Under the pieces are notes generated by a model. That model saw only the letters and a list, made by a program, of their open reading frames with translations. It was not told the DNA's origin and made no database searches. The translations under genes were made by a program, and so were the position numbers. DNA of 64,000 nucleotides, taken from positions 1,901,850-1,965,849 of the forward strand of contig NZ_QYAB01000001.1 of assembly GCF_016758175.1 (NCBI RefSeq), written 5' to 3'. This document shows, piece by piece, positions 8,135-16,019 of this stretch. This stretch comes from Leucobacter zeae (GTDB lineage: Bacteria > Actinomycetota > Actinomycetes > Actinomycetales > Microbacteriaceae). Positions within the stretch are counted from its first letter, which is position 1. Every line of letters begins with the position of its first letter.

Positions 8135-8446
8135 TCAGAGCCCGAGTTCGCGGCGAATGACCTGCACCGCCGCCCGGCTGTCGAAGTTCTCGAGCCGGGT
8201 TTTCAGCTGCGACATGATCGCACCGATTGCGCGTCCGCTCTGCTCGACGAGATCATTGCCGAGAGTTTCGAGAATCTCCGCGACGGCCATCTCGATCTCG
8301 TACGAGGACGCTTCTCGCGGAAGGAAACCCCGGAGCACAGCAGCTTCGGAAAGCTCCGCCTGAGCGCGATCCTCAGCACCTGCGTCGGTGTAGATCTGCG
8401 CGCTCTGCTCCCGCTTGGCGACCTCCTTCTTTACGACCGCGAGCAC
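8135..8446 (-). CDS. GatB/YqeY domain protein, apparently truncated at the N-terminus
   Basis: The sequence matches the C-terminal two thirds of YqeY-like proteins: DDDVLAVVKKEVAKREQSA, then LRGFLPREASSYEIEMAV, and a final GRAIGAIMSQLKTRLENFD. These proteins resemble the tRNA-binding domain of GatB; their role is poorly defined. The usual length is about 150 residues, but homology here starts only about 17 codons before the GTG at 8446 and is cut by an in-frame TAG (8498-8500). The expected N-terminal helix is absent in every frame up to the neighbouring gene. It is probably a 5'-truncated pseudogene, or a short product from a weak GTG with no ribosome site. Confidence 0.6.
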   Translation of the reverse strand: MLAVVKKEVAKREQSAQIYTDAGAEDRAQAELSEAAVLRGFLPREASSYEIEMAVAEILETLGNDLVEQSGRAIGAIMSQLKTRLENFDSRAAVQVIRRELGL

Positions 8447-8558
8447 ATCATCGTCGGTCAGCTCGACGCGCTTGTTCTGGTACGTCGTGCGCCGGCGCTA
8501 GTGAATGACTTGCTCGCATGCTCACGTCACCAGAATGCGAGCGTCCGGTTACGCGACA

Positions 8559-9659
8559 TCACCCAGTTTGAGCTTCCTGCAGGTGCCCGAAGAGCCGGAG
8601 CACTTGCTCATCCATCTCGACCTGGGCCATCACCACGCCGACCGAGCCATCGGCATCGACGAAGAAGTCAGTTCCGAGCCCGCCGGACCAGCCAAAGCTC
8701 CCTCGGTGCGCTCCCTTCGTCACGATCGAGACGCCGTAGCCCCATCCTGTAGCGTCCCAGAAGCCAGGGAAGAAGCTGTCTGGCGCTTTGGCCGAAGGTG
8801 GGACCTGATCGCGCCTCAGTTGCGAGAGCAGGTCCGCATCGATCAGGCGCCCGTCCAGGAGGGCGCGCAGGAACGCTTGGTAATCGGGTACGGTCGACAC
8901 GAGTTCGGAATGACTGACATCGAACGGCGGTGCAACCGAGAATCCCGCGCCCGCGGGTTCCGTCTCGACGAACCCGTCCTCCGAGCGCCGGAAGGCCGCT
9001 ACCAGCCGGTGTTCTTGCCCCGGCCGGACCGTGAAACCGGTGTCGACCATTCCAGCCGGGGAGAACACGGTCGTCGTCAAAACCTCTTCCGTGGAACCGC
9101 GTCCCAGACGCCCGAGCAGAATGCCGAGGATGCCGAACGAGTGGTGGTAGCGCCATCCCTCTCCGGGGTCGAACGCGAGGGGGAGGGTGCTCAGCGTGTC
9201 GAGCCATTCCTGCGCCCCACGCGTCACGGGCTCGGCACCCGCTTCCATCCCGGTGTCGACCATCGCCTGCCGAAGCGGGGAGTCCGTCGTCATCATCCCG
9301 TAGCCCGACGTATTGGTGAGCAGATGGCGGACCCTGATCGGACATTTCGTCGGGCGCGCCTCGAACAATGGGGCGTCCGGATGGGGGAGCGCCCGTAGGC
9401 CGCGCAGCTCCGGGAGCCACTCGTCGACGGGGTCGTCGAGCGCAAGCACACCTTCCTGGACCAGGTGTAGGGCGGCGACAGCGGTCACAGGCTTGGTCAT
9501 GGATTGGATGCGGAAGACGGCGTCTGGTCGCAGTGGAGCACCGCCGGGGGCGTCGAGGCCCTCAGCCACGGGGCTGCCGTCGCCGAGGACACCGACTGCG
9601 CCGGGCACCGTGCCGCCTGCGACATGTCGGGCGAGGACATCGGAGAAGAGCTCGGACAC
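8559..9659 (-). CDS. Serine hydrolase, class C beta-lactamase/esterase-like
   Basis: A beta-lactamase-fold protein related to EstB esterases, D-aminopeptidases and AmpC. The catalytic Ser-x-x-Lys is in RIQSMTKPVTAVAAL. LLTNTSGYG and GWRYHHSFGILG occupy the region of the second motif, with Tyr present. SFGWSGGLGTDFFVD replaces the Lys-Thr-Gly strand, as in many esterases of this class. No signal peptide is seen, so it is probably cytoplasmic. I place the start at GTG 9659 (SELFSDVLARHVAGG), preceded by GAAAGG at good spacing; an in-frame ATG at 9707 would add 16 residues. Monocistronic; the substrate is unknown. Confidence 0.85.
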   Translation of the reverse strand: MSELFSDVLARHVAGGTVPGAVGVLGDGSPVAEGLDAPGGAPLRPDAVFRIQSMTKPVTAVAALHLVQEGVLALDDPVDEWLPELRGLRALPHPDAPLFEARPTKCPIRVRHLLTNTSGYGMMTTDSPLRQAMVDTGMEAGAEPVTRGAQEWLDTLSTLPLAFDPGEGWRYHHSFGILGILLGRLGRGSTEEVLTTTVFSPAGMVDTGFTVRPGQEHRLVAAFRRSEDGFVETEPAGAGFSVAPPFDVSHSELVSTVPDYQAFLRALLDGRLIDADLLSQLRRDQVPPSAKAPDSFFPGFWDATGWGYGVSIVTKGAHRGSFGWSGGLGTDFFVDADGSVGVVMAQVEMDEQVLRLFGHLQEAQTG

Positions 9660-9933
9660 GCTGGGGCCTTTCGTCGCCGGAGGATGGCTCCCAGTGTATT
9701 GAATCATCAGTCCACGTCATCGCCCGGTGCATGTGCATGTGCTTCTGCAAGGGTCGCGGTGCCGAACATGCTCTCGGAGACGCTGTGCGATCTAGTGCCG
9801 AAGTCGCTCGCTTACCTTGACGAAGACGTGGTGGAAGGGGATCAACGCTCACACATTGCGGAGCTGCGGCTTTCACGCGGGGAGGTTGTGTGGCACTCGA
9901 CCCGACGGGGCTCGGATCGTCTCACGCGCCAGC

Positions 9934-10806
9934 TCAACGTTGCAGCGAACTGAAGTAGTCGGCGAGTTTGTGCGTGCCGTGCGGCTCACCGACGGAGTCG
10001 GTCTGCATGCCGTCGAGGAAGAACCGAGTGAGCGATCCGGCGCGGGGGCTGATCCGGTCGGCCGTCCAGACGGCAGCGGAGGCGAGGGGCTGCGGGACGC
10101 GCGTGTACCTGGGCTTCCTGTCCGCCGCTTCGAAGGCGAGCCGGACGATGTCGCGGTAGGTGAGCATCTCGGGGCCGCCGATGTCCCAGGTGCCGGCCCC
10201 GCTGCCGATGTGCGACACGCAGAAGTCGGCGAGATCGGCCCCGTGGATGGGGGAGAGCCGCACGCTGCCGTCTCCCAGTCCGAACGCCATGCCGCGCTTC
10301 GCGAGATCGTAGATCTCGGTAAGGTCGGAGAAGTACCCGGAGGGATTGACGATCTGCGGCGAGACCCGTGACCGGCTCAGGGCCTCCATGAAGGCGTGCT
10401 TGGCGCGGCTGACGGCAGAGGACCCTGTGGAGGTGTTCATGACTCCGACGTACAGGAAAGACTCCGTGTCCGAGAGCTCGGCGAGCTCCAGATAGCGGAG
10501 GTTCAGAAGGAAGTCGATGGCCCACGGATCGGCGTTCTGGCGGGTCACGCCGAGCGCGGACACGACGTGGTCGACGTCGGCCATCGCCTGCGGATGCAGG
10601 TCGGCTGCGCCGCCGGGCGCGAGGACCCACTCGTCGACGAGGCCTTCGAGCGCGGGCGCGCCGTACGCTCCCGGAGCGGCTGCGCGCGCTCTGTCGCGGA
10701 CCGCGGCGCGCACGACGAAGCCGTCGTCGTGCAGTCGAGCGATGATGTGCCTGCCGACGTATCCGGTCGCTCCGGCGACGAGAACGCGCTTCCTTGCGTC
10801 TGTCAT
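9934..10806 (-). CDS. NAD(P)-binding atypical SDR / NmrA-like protein
   Basis: A Rossmann-fold protein of 290 residues beginning VLVAGATGYVGRHIIARL, with the glycine pattern of atypical short-chain dehydrogenases (NmrA/HSCARG-like). The usual YxxxK is not obvious, which fits redox-sensing or isomerase members. The ATG at 10806 has AAGGAG upstream. It follows a TetR repressor gene on the same strand with a 46-nt gap, so the pair probably forms a small operon in which the oxidoreductase-like protein is the regulated gene. The ligand is unknown. Confidence 0.82.
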   Translation of the reverse strand: MTDARKRVLVAGATGYVGRHIIARLHDDGFVVRAAVRDRARAAAPGAYGAPALEGLVDEWVLAPGGAADLHPQAMADVDHVVSALGVTRQNADPWAIDFLLNLRYLELAELSDTESFLYVGVMNTSTGSSAVSRAKHAFMEALSRSRVSPQIVNPSGYFSDLTEIYDLAKRGMAFGLGDGSVRLSPIHGADLADFCVSHIGSGAGTWDIGGPEMLTYRDIVRLAFEAADRKPRYTRVPQPLASAAVWTADRISPRAGSLTRFFLDGMQTDSVGEPHGTHKLADYFSSLQR

Positions 10807-10852
10807 CGTGTGCTCCTTCGTGAGGTAGTGGGGTGCGGTCGCGGATATGCGG

Positions 10853-11446
10853 TTAATCGTGGATTCCGGCACCTTCGCGCAGAACCGTCAGTGCGACTTC
10901 CAGTGGGGCGTCCTCGTCCAGGGCGCGGTGGAGCAGGAGCCCGTCGAGCAGCGCGGCGAAGAGCGCGGCGGAGCCCGCGATCCGTTCGGCCGACCAGTGT
11001 GGTCGTTGCAGTTCAAGCCATGCCGCGATGGCGGCACGTGCTTCCCGCAGGTCCTGGCGGAACGCGGCTCCCAGATCTGGATCATGGCTGGCGCCGGCAA
11101 TGAGTTGGACCGCGAGTCGGACGCGACGCTCGTCTGCGACCAGATCGGCGATTCCGGTCTGAAGCGCGTCGAATGCCGCGTCGACGTCATCGCTACGCAA
11201 GAAGACCTGTATGAGCGGGCCGATGGCTTCCTCGCTCGCGCGTTCCGCGAGAGCGAGGCGCAGCCCAGGAAGACCACCAAAGTGATAGTGGATGAGCCCG
11301 ACGTTCGAACCGGCCAGTGTTGCCACCGCTCGCGTGGTCACGGCTCCCCAGCCACTATCGGCGAGCAGTGCGACGCCCGCTGCGACAAGACCGTCCCGGG
11401 TGCGCTGGCTCCGCTCAGAAAGACGACTATTTACAGATTTAGTCAT
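10853..11446 (-). CDS. TetR family transcriptional regulator
   Basis: The N-terminal helix-turn-helix (RDGLVAAGVALLADSGWGA, then TTRAVATLAGSNVGLIHYHF) is typical of TetR repressors; the C-terminal ligand domain is variable and about 140 residues long. The ATG at 11446 (MTKSVNSRLSERS) is chosen over one 10 codons upstream. The start lies inside a perfect 16-bp palindrome (11439-11454) that is very likely its own operator. It probably represses itself and the downstream NAD(P)-binding protein. The inducer is unknown. Confidence 0.85.
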   Translation of the reverse strand: MTKSVNSRLSERSQRTRDGLVAAGVALLADSGWGAVTTRAVATLAGSNVGLIHYHFGGLPGLRLALAERASEEAIGPLIQVFLRSDDVDAAFDALQTGIADLVADERRVRLAVQLIAGASHDPDLGAAFRQDLREARAAIAAWLELQRPHWSAERIAGSAALFAALLDGLLLHRALDEDAPLEVALTVLREGAGIHD

Positions 11447-11454
11447 ATGACTAA
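11439..11454. promoter_or_regulatory. Palindromic operator overlapping the tetR start codon
   Basis: TTAGTCATATGACTAA is a perfect 16-bp palindrome in GC-rich DNA. It covers the start codon of the TetR gene, and TATATT just upstream on the minus strand looks like its -10 box. Palindromes of this size at their own promoter are the usual TetR binding sites. Confidence 0.65.
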
Positions 11455-12577
11455 TATACATCTCGTGGAGATGCAAGGCGCAGGCGAGGTCGATCTCCGG
11501 TCGCGGGCTTATTCCTGGTCGTCCTCATGCGAAGCATCGTCGGTTCTAGGGATAGTGGCGTGATGATGTCAACCGAACCCAGGGCCGATTCTCCGCTGTG
11601 CTCCGCCCGATCGCGTCGAATGCGCGACGATAGGTTGAAGGAGAAGGACATCTCCACCATGAGGGACAGACATAGCATCGGACATCAATCTCGCCGCACG
11701 AGTACGGCAGCGCGGCATTCCCAATATTGTCGCGGTCATCGCGACGGACGGCGGCGAAACTGTCAGCCCTGCACTCTTCTAACGGTCGGCGCACCGCAAA
11801 CGGATGCTCGGTTGCTCACCGGCGCTGGGACGAGCCGGGACCGAGTGCCCCTTGAGGCGATCACCTGGGCCAGAGCTACGAGCTGAGCAACGGACTTGCG
11901 TCGATTGGTCCACCGGCAATCTCGCCGCTTGAGCAACCCGCGAGCCTTGTGATCGGGATCACTGCAAACGCCACCGTGACAACGACACCTATAGCGAGCC
12001 CAGTTGAGCGCAGATAATTCAGGGCCGCCCAATGAGTGCCGGTCCGTTGCCTTTTCCTCGGGCAAGCGCCCCTGGGGACGCCGATCCACCTGCCACTCAG
12101 GTCGAGGTTTCCAACTGCAGCGAGTACCAGGACGAGCGATGCCGGATAGCAGATTCGCCAGGTCGCGATTGCGACGGCGGAGACGAGGGAAGTTCCGGAG
12201 AGCACAACGGCAGCCTTCGCAATGACGCCGACCACAAAGATCCCAGGCAACGCGAGGCGTGTGCCACAACCTCGACGAGCAATCGCGGCCTATGGCAGGT
12301 TAGGGAACCTGGAGGTAACGAGATCGGACTGTCATTCGTCCGTCCAGGGGTGAGTAGCGATCAGCGCCTAGGGTGGACGCCGAATCGCCCCTCACCACGG
12401 CAGGCGATGAGAGGCGATTCGAGTGTGGATCTTGGACGTAATCTGGACGTAACGAGAACGTACTTTGATGTACTTCCGTGTATCTAGATGTAGGTCGAAA
12501 ATCCGTGAAAATCGAGGCTACGACTGGGATCGAGAGGGAAACACCAGGTCAGCGCGACACTCCCGAGATCCCGATTT
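11455..12577. other. 1.1-kb stretch with little coding signal
   Basis: Apart from the doubtful membrane ORF at 11876-12250, no frame has a convincing start, codon bias or family resemblance. GC is visibly lower than in the core genes. The right end has short direct repeats TGGACGTAA at 12433-12441 and 12444-12452. It also has an inverted repeat GTGAAAATCG (12505-12514) with CGATTTTCAC (12572-12581), which overlaps the glnA stop codon. It may be decayed accessory DNA. Confidence 0.4.
11876..12250 (-). CDS. Possible small membrane protein
   Basis: A 124-codon frame with three hydrophobic stretches: FVVGVIAKAAVVLSGTSLV, then ICYPASLVLVLAAVG, and near the C-terminus GLAIGVVVTVAFAVIPI. A charged loop with CPRKRQRTG separates the second and third. 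The hydrophobicity pattern is membrane-like, but the start is a TTG without a ribosome site and the family is unknown. It could equally be a remnant or chance. Confidence 0.3.
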   Translation of the reverse strand: MPGIFVVGVIAKAAVVLSGTSLVSAVAIATWRICYPASLVLVLAAVGNLDLSGRWIGVPRGACPRKRQRTGTHWAALNYLRSTGLAIGVVVTVAFAVIPITRLAGCSSGEIAGGPIDASPLLSS

Positions 12578-12581
12578 TCAC
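12505..12581 (-). repeat. Inverted repeat at the 3' end of glnA
   Basis: GTGAAAATCG and CGATTTTCAC are perfect 10-bp inverted copies 57 nt apart. The right copy overlaps the glnA stop codon, and GGGATC/GATCCC copies lie inside. It may act as a weak terminator for glnA. Confidence 0.4.
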
Positions 12582-14002
12582 ACGCCGTAGTAGAGCTCGA
12601 ACTCGTACGGGTGCGGGCGCAGCGCCATCGGAGCGATCTCGGCCTCGCGCTTGTACTCGACCCAGGTGCGGATGAGCTCCTCGGTGAACACGCCGCCCTC
12701 CAGCAGGAACTGGTGATCGGCTTCGAGCGCCTCGAGCGCCTCCTCGAGCGACCCCGGCACCTGCGGGATGTTCTTCGCCTCCTCGGGGGGCAGCTCGTAG
12801 AGATCCTTGTCGATGGGCTCCATCGGCTCGATCCGGTTGCGGATCCCGTCGAGGCCGGCCATCAGCTGGGCGGCGAAGGCGAGGTACGGGTTCGCGGAAC
12901 CGTCGGGCGCGCGGAACTCGATGCGCTTCGCCTTCGGGTTCGAACCGGTGAGCGGGATGCGCACCGCTGCGGAACGGTTGCCAGCCGAGTAAGCGAGGTT
13001 GACCGGAGCCTCGTAGCCCTTGACCAGTCGGCGGTAGCTGTTGATCGTCGGGTTCGTGAACGCGAGCAGCGCGGGGGCGTGGTGCAGGATGCCGCCGATG
13101 TACCAGCGGGCGATGTCGGAGAGCTGCGCGTAGCCGTTCTCGTCGTAGAACAGCGGATCGCCGCCCTTCCAGAGCGACATGTGCGTGTGCATGCCCGATC
13201 CGTTGTCGCCGAAGATCGGCTTGGGCATGAAGGTGGCGGTCTTGCCCCAGACCTCTGCCGTGTTCTTGACGACGTACTTGAACTTCAGCACGTCGTCGGC
13301 TGCGGAGACGAGCGTGTCGAAGCGGTAGTTGATCTCGGCCTGGCCGGGTGCGCCGACCTCGTGGTGCGAGCGCTCGAGGTGCAGACCGGCCTCGATGAGG
13401 CGCAGCGAGATGTCGTCGCGCAGGTCGGCCTGCTTGTCGACGGGGGAGACCGGGAAGTACCCGCCCTTCTCGGCGGTCGTGTTGCCGAGGTTTCCGCCCT
13501 CGACCTTGCGCGCGGAGTTCCAGTGGGCCTCCTCGGAGTCCACCTCGTAGAAGGTGCGGCGCGGGGTCGTCTCGTAGCGCACGGAGTCGAGGATGTAGAA
13601 CTCCGCCTCAGGGGCGAAGAACGCCGTGTCCGCGATACCGGTCGAGACGAGGTACTGCTCGGCCTTCTTCGCGACCTGACGCGGGTCCTTGGAGTAGATC
13701 TCGCCCGTGCGCGGGTTGAAGATGTCGCACACGATGATCAGCGTGCGCTCGAGCCGGAACTGATCGATGTAGGCGGTCGTCACGTCGGGGATGAGCTGCA
13801 TATCCGACTCGGCGATACCCGCGAACCCGCGGATCGAGGAGCCGTCGAACATCTGACCGACCTCGAAGAAGTCCTCATCGGCTGCGGAGGCCGGGATGTT
13901 GAAGTGCTGCTGCACACCGGGGAGGTCCGTGAAGCGGATGTCGACGAACTTGACGTCGGTCTCCTGGATGAATTCGATGACTTCCTGCGGGGTCTTGAAC
14001 AT
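12578..14002 (-). CDS. glnA: Type I glutamine synthetase
   Basis: The main ammonia-assimilating enzyme: glutamate + NH3 + ATP to glutamine. 474 residues, the usual GSI-beta length. Visible are [19 protein letters not shown], the EAEFYILD metal ligands, [12 protein letters not shown], the NRSAAVRIP phosphate-binding segment, and the adenylylation loop [16 protein letters not shown] with its Tyr. That loop makes it the likely substrate of GlnE (1562-4627). AAGGAGCAGT just before the ATG is a strong ribosome site. It is monocistronic, with no close same-strand partner. Confidence 0.97.
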   Translation of the reverse strand: MFKTPQEVIEFIQETDVKFVDIRFTDLPGVQQHFNIPASAADEDFFEVGQMFDGSSIRGFAGIAESDMQLIPDVTTAYIDQFRLERTLIIVCDIFNPRTGEIYSKDPRQVAKKAEQYLVSTGIADTAFFAPEAEFYILDSVRYETTPRRTFYEVDSEEAHWNSARKVEGGNLGNTTAEKGGYFPVSPVDKQADLRDDISLRLIEAGLHLERSHHEVGAPGQAEINYRFDTLVSAADDVLKFKYVVKNTAEVWGKTATFMPKPIFGDNGSGMHTHMSLWKGGDPLFYDENGYAQLSDIARWYIGGILHHAPALLAFTNPTINSYRRLVKGYEAPVNLAYSAGNRSAAVRIPLTGSNPKAKRIEFRAPDGSANPYLAFAAQLMAGLDGIRNRIEPMEPIDKDLYELPPEEAKNIPQVPGSLEEALEALEADHQFLLEGGVFTEELIRTWVEYKREAEIAPMALRPHPYEFELYYGV

Positions 14003-14113
14003 ACTGCTCCTTAGGCTGTGCCGCTTCGAACGGCGCCGGTCGCTTGGCTCCAGCCTACGCGAGCCCGGTTTCGAGAACGTGAGTCGAGTGTTTCGCGTGT
14101 GTTTCGCGCCGGT

Positions 14114-14545
14114 TCATCCTCTGATCAGAACGGTGCCGGCGATCTTGTCGTGGAATCCGCGCTGGTCGGAGTCCCAGACGAGCAGGGGGATCACGAGCAG
14201 CAGCAGCGCCGTGCGCACGAGGGGGCGCCACATCCCGATCCAGCCGCCGCCGAGCGGCACGACGCGCAGGCCGAGCAGACGGTGGCCGACGGATCCGCCG
14301 ATCGTCGGGATGAAGACGATCTGCATCACGCCGAAGATGAGGATCTGCCAGAGCTCGGGGTGCGCACCGCCGATGAGCAGGTATGCGGGAAGCGCCGCGA
14401 GCGCCCAGTCCGCGATGATCGCGAGCGCACGGCGTCCGATCCTCGCGATGGATCGCGGACCCTGCTCCGGGAGCCCGAGGCGTTCGCCCGGCCAGGTGCT
14501 GGGTGCGAGGTCGCCGAATCGCTGCGGCGTCGTTCTGCCGGTCAC
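14114..14545 (-). CDS. RDD family membrane protein
   Basis: A 143-residue protein with the RDD pattern: the first helix begins RRALAIIADWALAALPAYLL with the Arg and Asp signature. Two more hydrophobic segments follow (LWQILIFGVMQIVFI and LVRTALLLLVIPLLVWD), with the motif GHRLLGLRVV between them. RDD proteins are small integral membrane proteins; a few act in ion antiport, most are uncharacterised. Start is GTG 14545. The gene between it and glnA's start is absent (111-nt gap), while the DUF4191 gene ends 11 nt upstream, so the two probably share an operon. Confidence 0.85.
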   Translation of the reverse strand: MTGRTTPQRFGDLAPSTWPGERLGLPEQGPRSIARIGRRALAIIADWALAALPAYLLIGGAHPELWQILIFGVMQIVFIPTIGGSVGHRLLGLRVVPLGGGWIGMWRPLVRTALLLLVIPLLVWDSDQRGFHDKIAGTVLIRG

Positions 14546-14556
14546 CGGTCCGGATC

Positions 14557-15252
14557 CTAGCGCGGCCGCTGCGAGCGCACGCGGTTCGGGTCCATGCCCT
14601 TGGGGATGCCGACAGGAGCTGCCTGCAGGGACACGAGACGGTTGTACACCGCGGTGATCTCGTTGCGGTTGAGCTTCGGCTTGAGCTTGTTCAGCGTGCG
14701 CGAGAGCTGGTGCAGCGGCACGCCTTCCTCGTCGGAACCGACGTACAGGTGCACGATCTCGACGTTGCGCAGCGCGCGCTTGATCTTGCGCTCCTCATCG
14801 GAGGCCATGCGCCGGGTGCCCTGGAAGCTGCCCTCCGAGATCAGCACGATGCCGCCGCGGCCGACGACCCGGTAGACCGCATCCTGGTTGCGGTTGATCG
14901 CGACCGGGACTTCGGACCCGCGCCACGAACGACGGAGCGCGCCCTGGACCACGGCGCCGACCGCGCCGGGGCGGCCGGCGATCTGCTGATAGGCGACCTT
15001 CTCGGCTCGGCGTCCAAGCACGATCATCGCGAGCAGCAGGCCGACGAGCACACCGGTGACGGGCCACAGCACCCAGCTGATCCAGCTTCCGCCGGGCAGC
15101 AGCCATGCCAGCAGCACGGCGACGACGATCGGAGCGATGAAGACGAGCAGCAGCGCCATCGGCAGATTGCGGTCATGGACCTTCGTGGTCCGGTAGACCT
15201 CGATCATCTGCCTGATGCGGCCGTTCTTGCGCTTCGTCTGCTCTGCTGCCAT
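14557..15252 (-). CDS. DUF4191 family membrane protein
   Basis: 231 residues. The N-terminal part is basic (TKRKNGRIRQMIEVYRTTK). Two transmembrane helices follow (ALLLVFIAPIVVAVLLAWL and VLWPVTGVLVGLLLAMIVL), then a cytoplasmic domain with AYQQIAGRPGAVGAVVQGAL and GRGGIVLISEG. This is the actinobacterial DUF4191 family, often found beside glnA and the E2/lipoate genes; its function is not known. ATG 15252 has GGAG 3 nt upstream. It probably forms an operon with the RDD gene downstream. Confidence 0.88.
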   Translation of the reverse strand: MAAEQTKRKNGRIRQMIEVYRTTKVHDRNLPMALLLVFIAPIVVAVLLAWLLPGGSWISWVLWPVTGVLVGLLLAMIVLGRRAEKVAYQQIAGRPGAVGAVVQGALRRSWRGSEVPVAINRNQDAVYRVVGRGGIVLISEGSFQGTRRMASDEERKIKRALRNVEIVHLYVGSDEEGVPLHQLSRTLNKLKPKLNRNEITAVYNRLVSLQAAPVGIPKGMDPNRVRSQRPR

Positions 15253-15465
15253 AGCTCCAAGAATACCGGGTCGCGGCCGTTCCCGATGCCGGATGCGAGC
15301 GGGCCGCGCTGGAGTTCGCTCACAGCGGCGCCCGGAGACGGAGGAGGCCGGGTCATCCACAGATCCGCGCGATCGTGCGCGCGGCGTTCCGTGCTGGAGG
15401 AGACTCGATGCATCGGGTGCAACAGGTGCATCCGGGGCACGGGCGACCAGCGCACAGGAGGTGCC

Positions 15466-15963
15466 ATGAGAAGACTCGATGTGACCCGGCGTCGGGTGCG
15501 TCACGCCGGCGGCGACGAGCTCCCAGGCGCAGCCGCGTCGATGCGAATCGGCGGCAGGAGGAGCCCCCCGCCGGACACGGTCGCGCGCTCGCGGATTCCC
15601 GTATCCCGCGCGGGGAGCGCAGCCGCGCTCGCATGGGGGCTCGAGCGCTGGTGCCTCGCGGGCATCGCGCTGCGGGCTGAGGGCCGGTGCGCCTCTCGCG
15701 AGCATGAGCGTGCGGGGCGCCGAGCCGGTGCCCACGATGCCGGCTGCCTGACGCTCGGCATCCCCTTCGTCGAGATCGGACGGGAGCTGCGCAGGCGGGA
15801 TCGCGTCTCGGCGGCGGGCCTGCTGCTCGAGGCCGTCGCAGAGGCGGTCGAGGAGATCGCCGGGTACGGCGACGCTTGGACCGCCGCTGCCGCCGCGGAG
15901 TCGCTGGCGTACGCCCTGCGCCGCCGGATCGGTCCCGTCGCACCGCGGTCGGAGACCCGGTGA
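15466..15963 (+). CDS. Hypothetical Arg/Ala-rich protein with a strong ribosome site
   Basis: 165 residues from ATG 15466, preceded by the perfect ribosome site AGGAGG (CACAGGAGGTGCC). The frame ends 5 nt before a strong terminator. The product is rich in Arg and Ala. The C-terminal half looks like a helical bundle (IGRELRRRDRVSAAGLLLE, then AVAEAVEEIAGYGDAWTAAA). I do not recognise a family. The gene lies alone on the plus strand between the minus-strand DUF4191 and sucB genes. Ribosome site, codon bias and terminator make it a real gene candidate despite the lack of homology. Confidence 0.55.
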   Translation: MRRLDVTRRRVRHAGGDELPGAAASMRIGGRRSPPPDTVARSRIPVSRAGSAAALAWGLERWCLAGIALRAEGRCASREHERAGRRAGAHDAGCLTLGIPFVEIGRELRRRDRVSAAGLLLEAVAEAVEEIAGYGDAWTAAAAAESLAYALRRRIGPVAPRSETR

Positions 15964-15968
15964 AACGC

Positions 15969-16000
15969 GGAAACCCGCATCCCGAAGGATGCGGGTTTCC
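15969..16000. terminator. Bidirectional terminator between the hypothetical gene and sucB
   Basis: GGAAACCCGCATCC and GGATGCGGGTTTCC form a perfect 14-bp stem with a CGAA tetraloop, placed between the two convergent stop codons. Confidence 0.85.
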
Positions 16001-16019
16001 GGTACCGGAACGCCGAGGT

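Noticed and set aside
9768..9953. Plus-strand frame of about 61 codons between the serine hydrolase and the NAD(P)-binding gene
   Set aside because: No ribosome site, no family resemblance, and its end overlaps the convergent gene. Probably chance.
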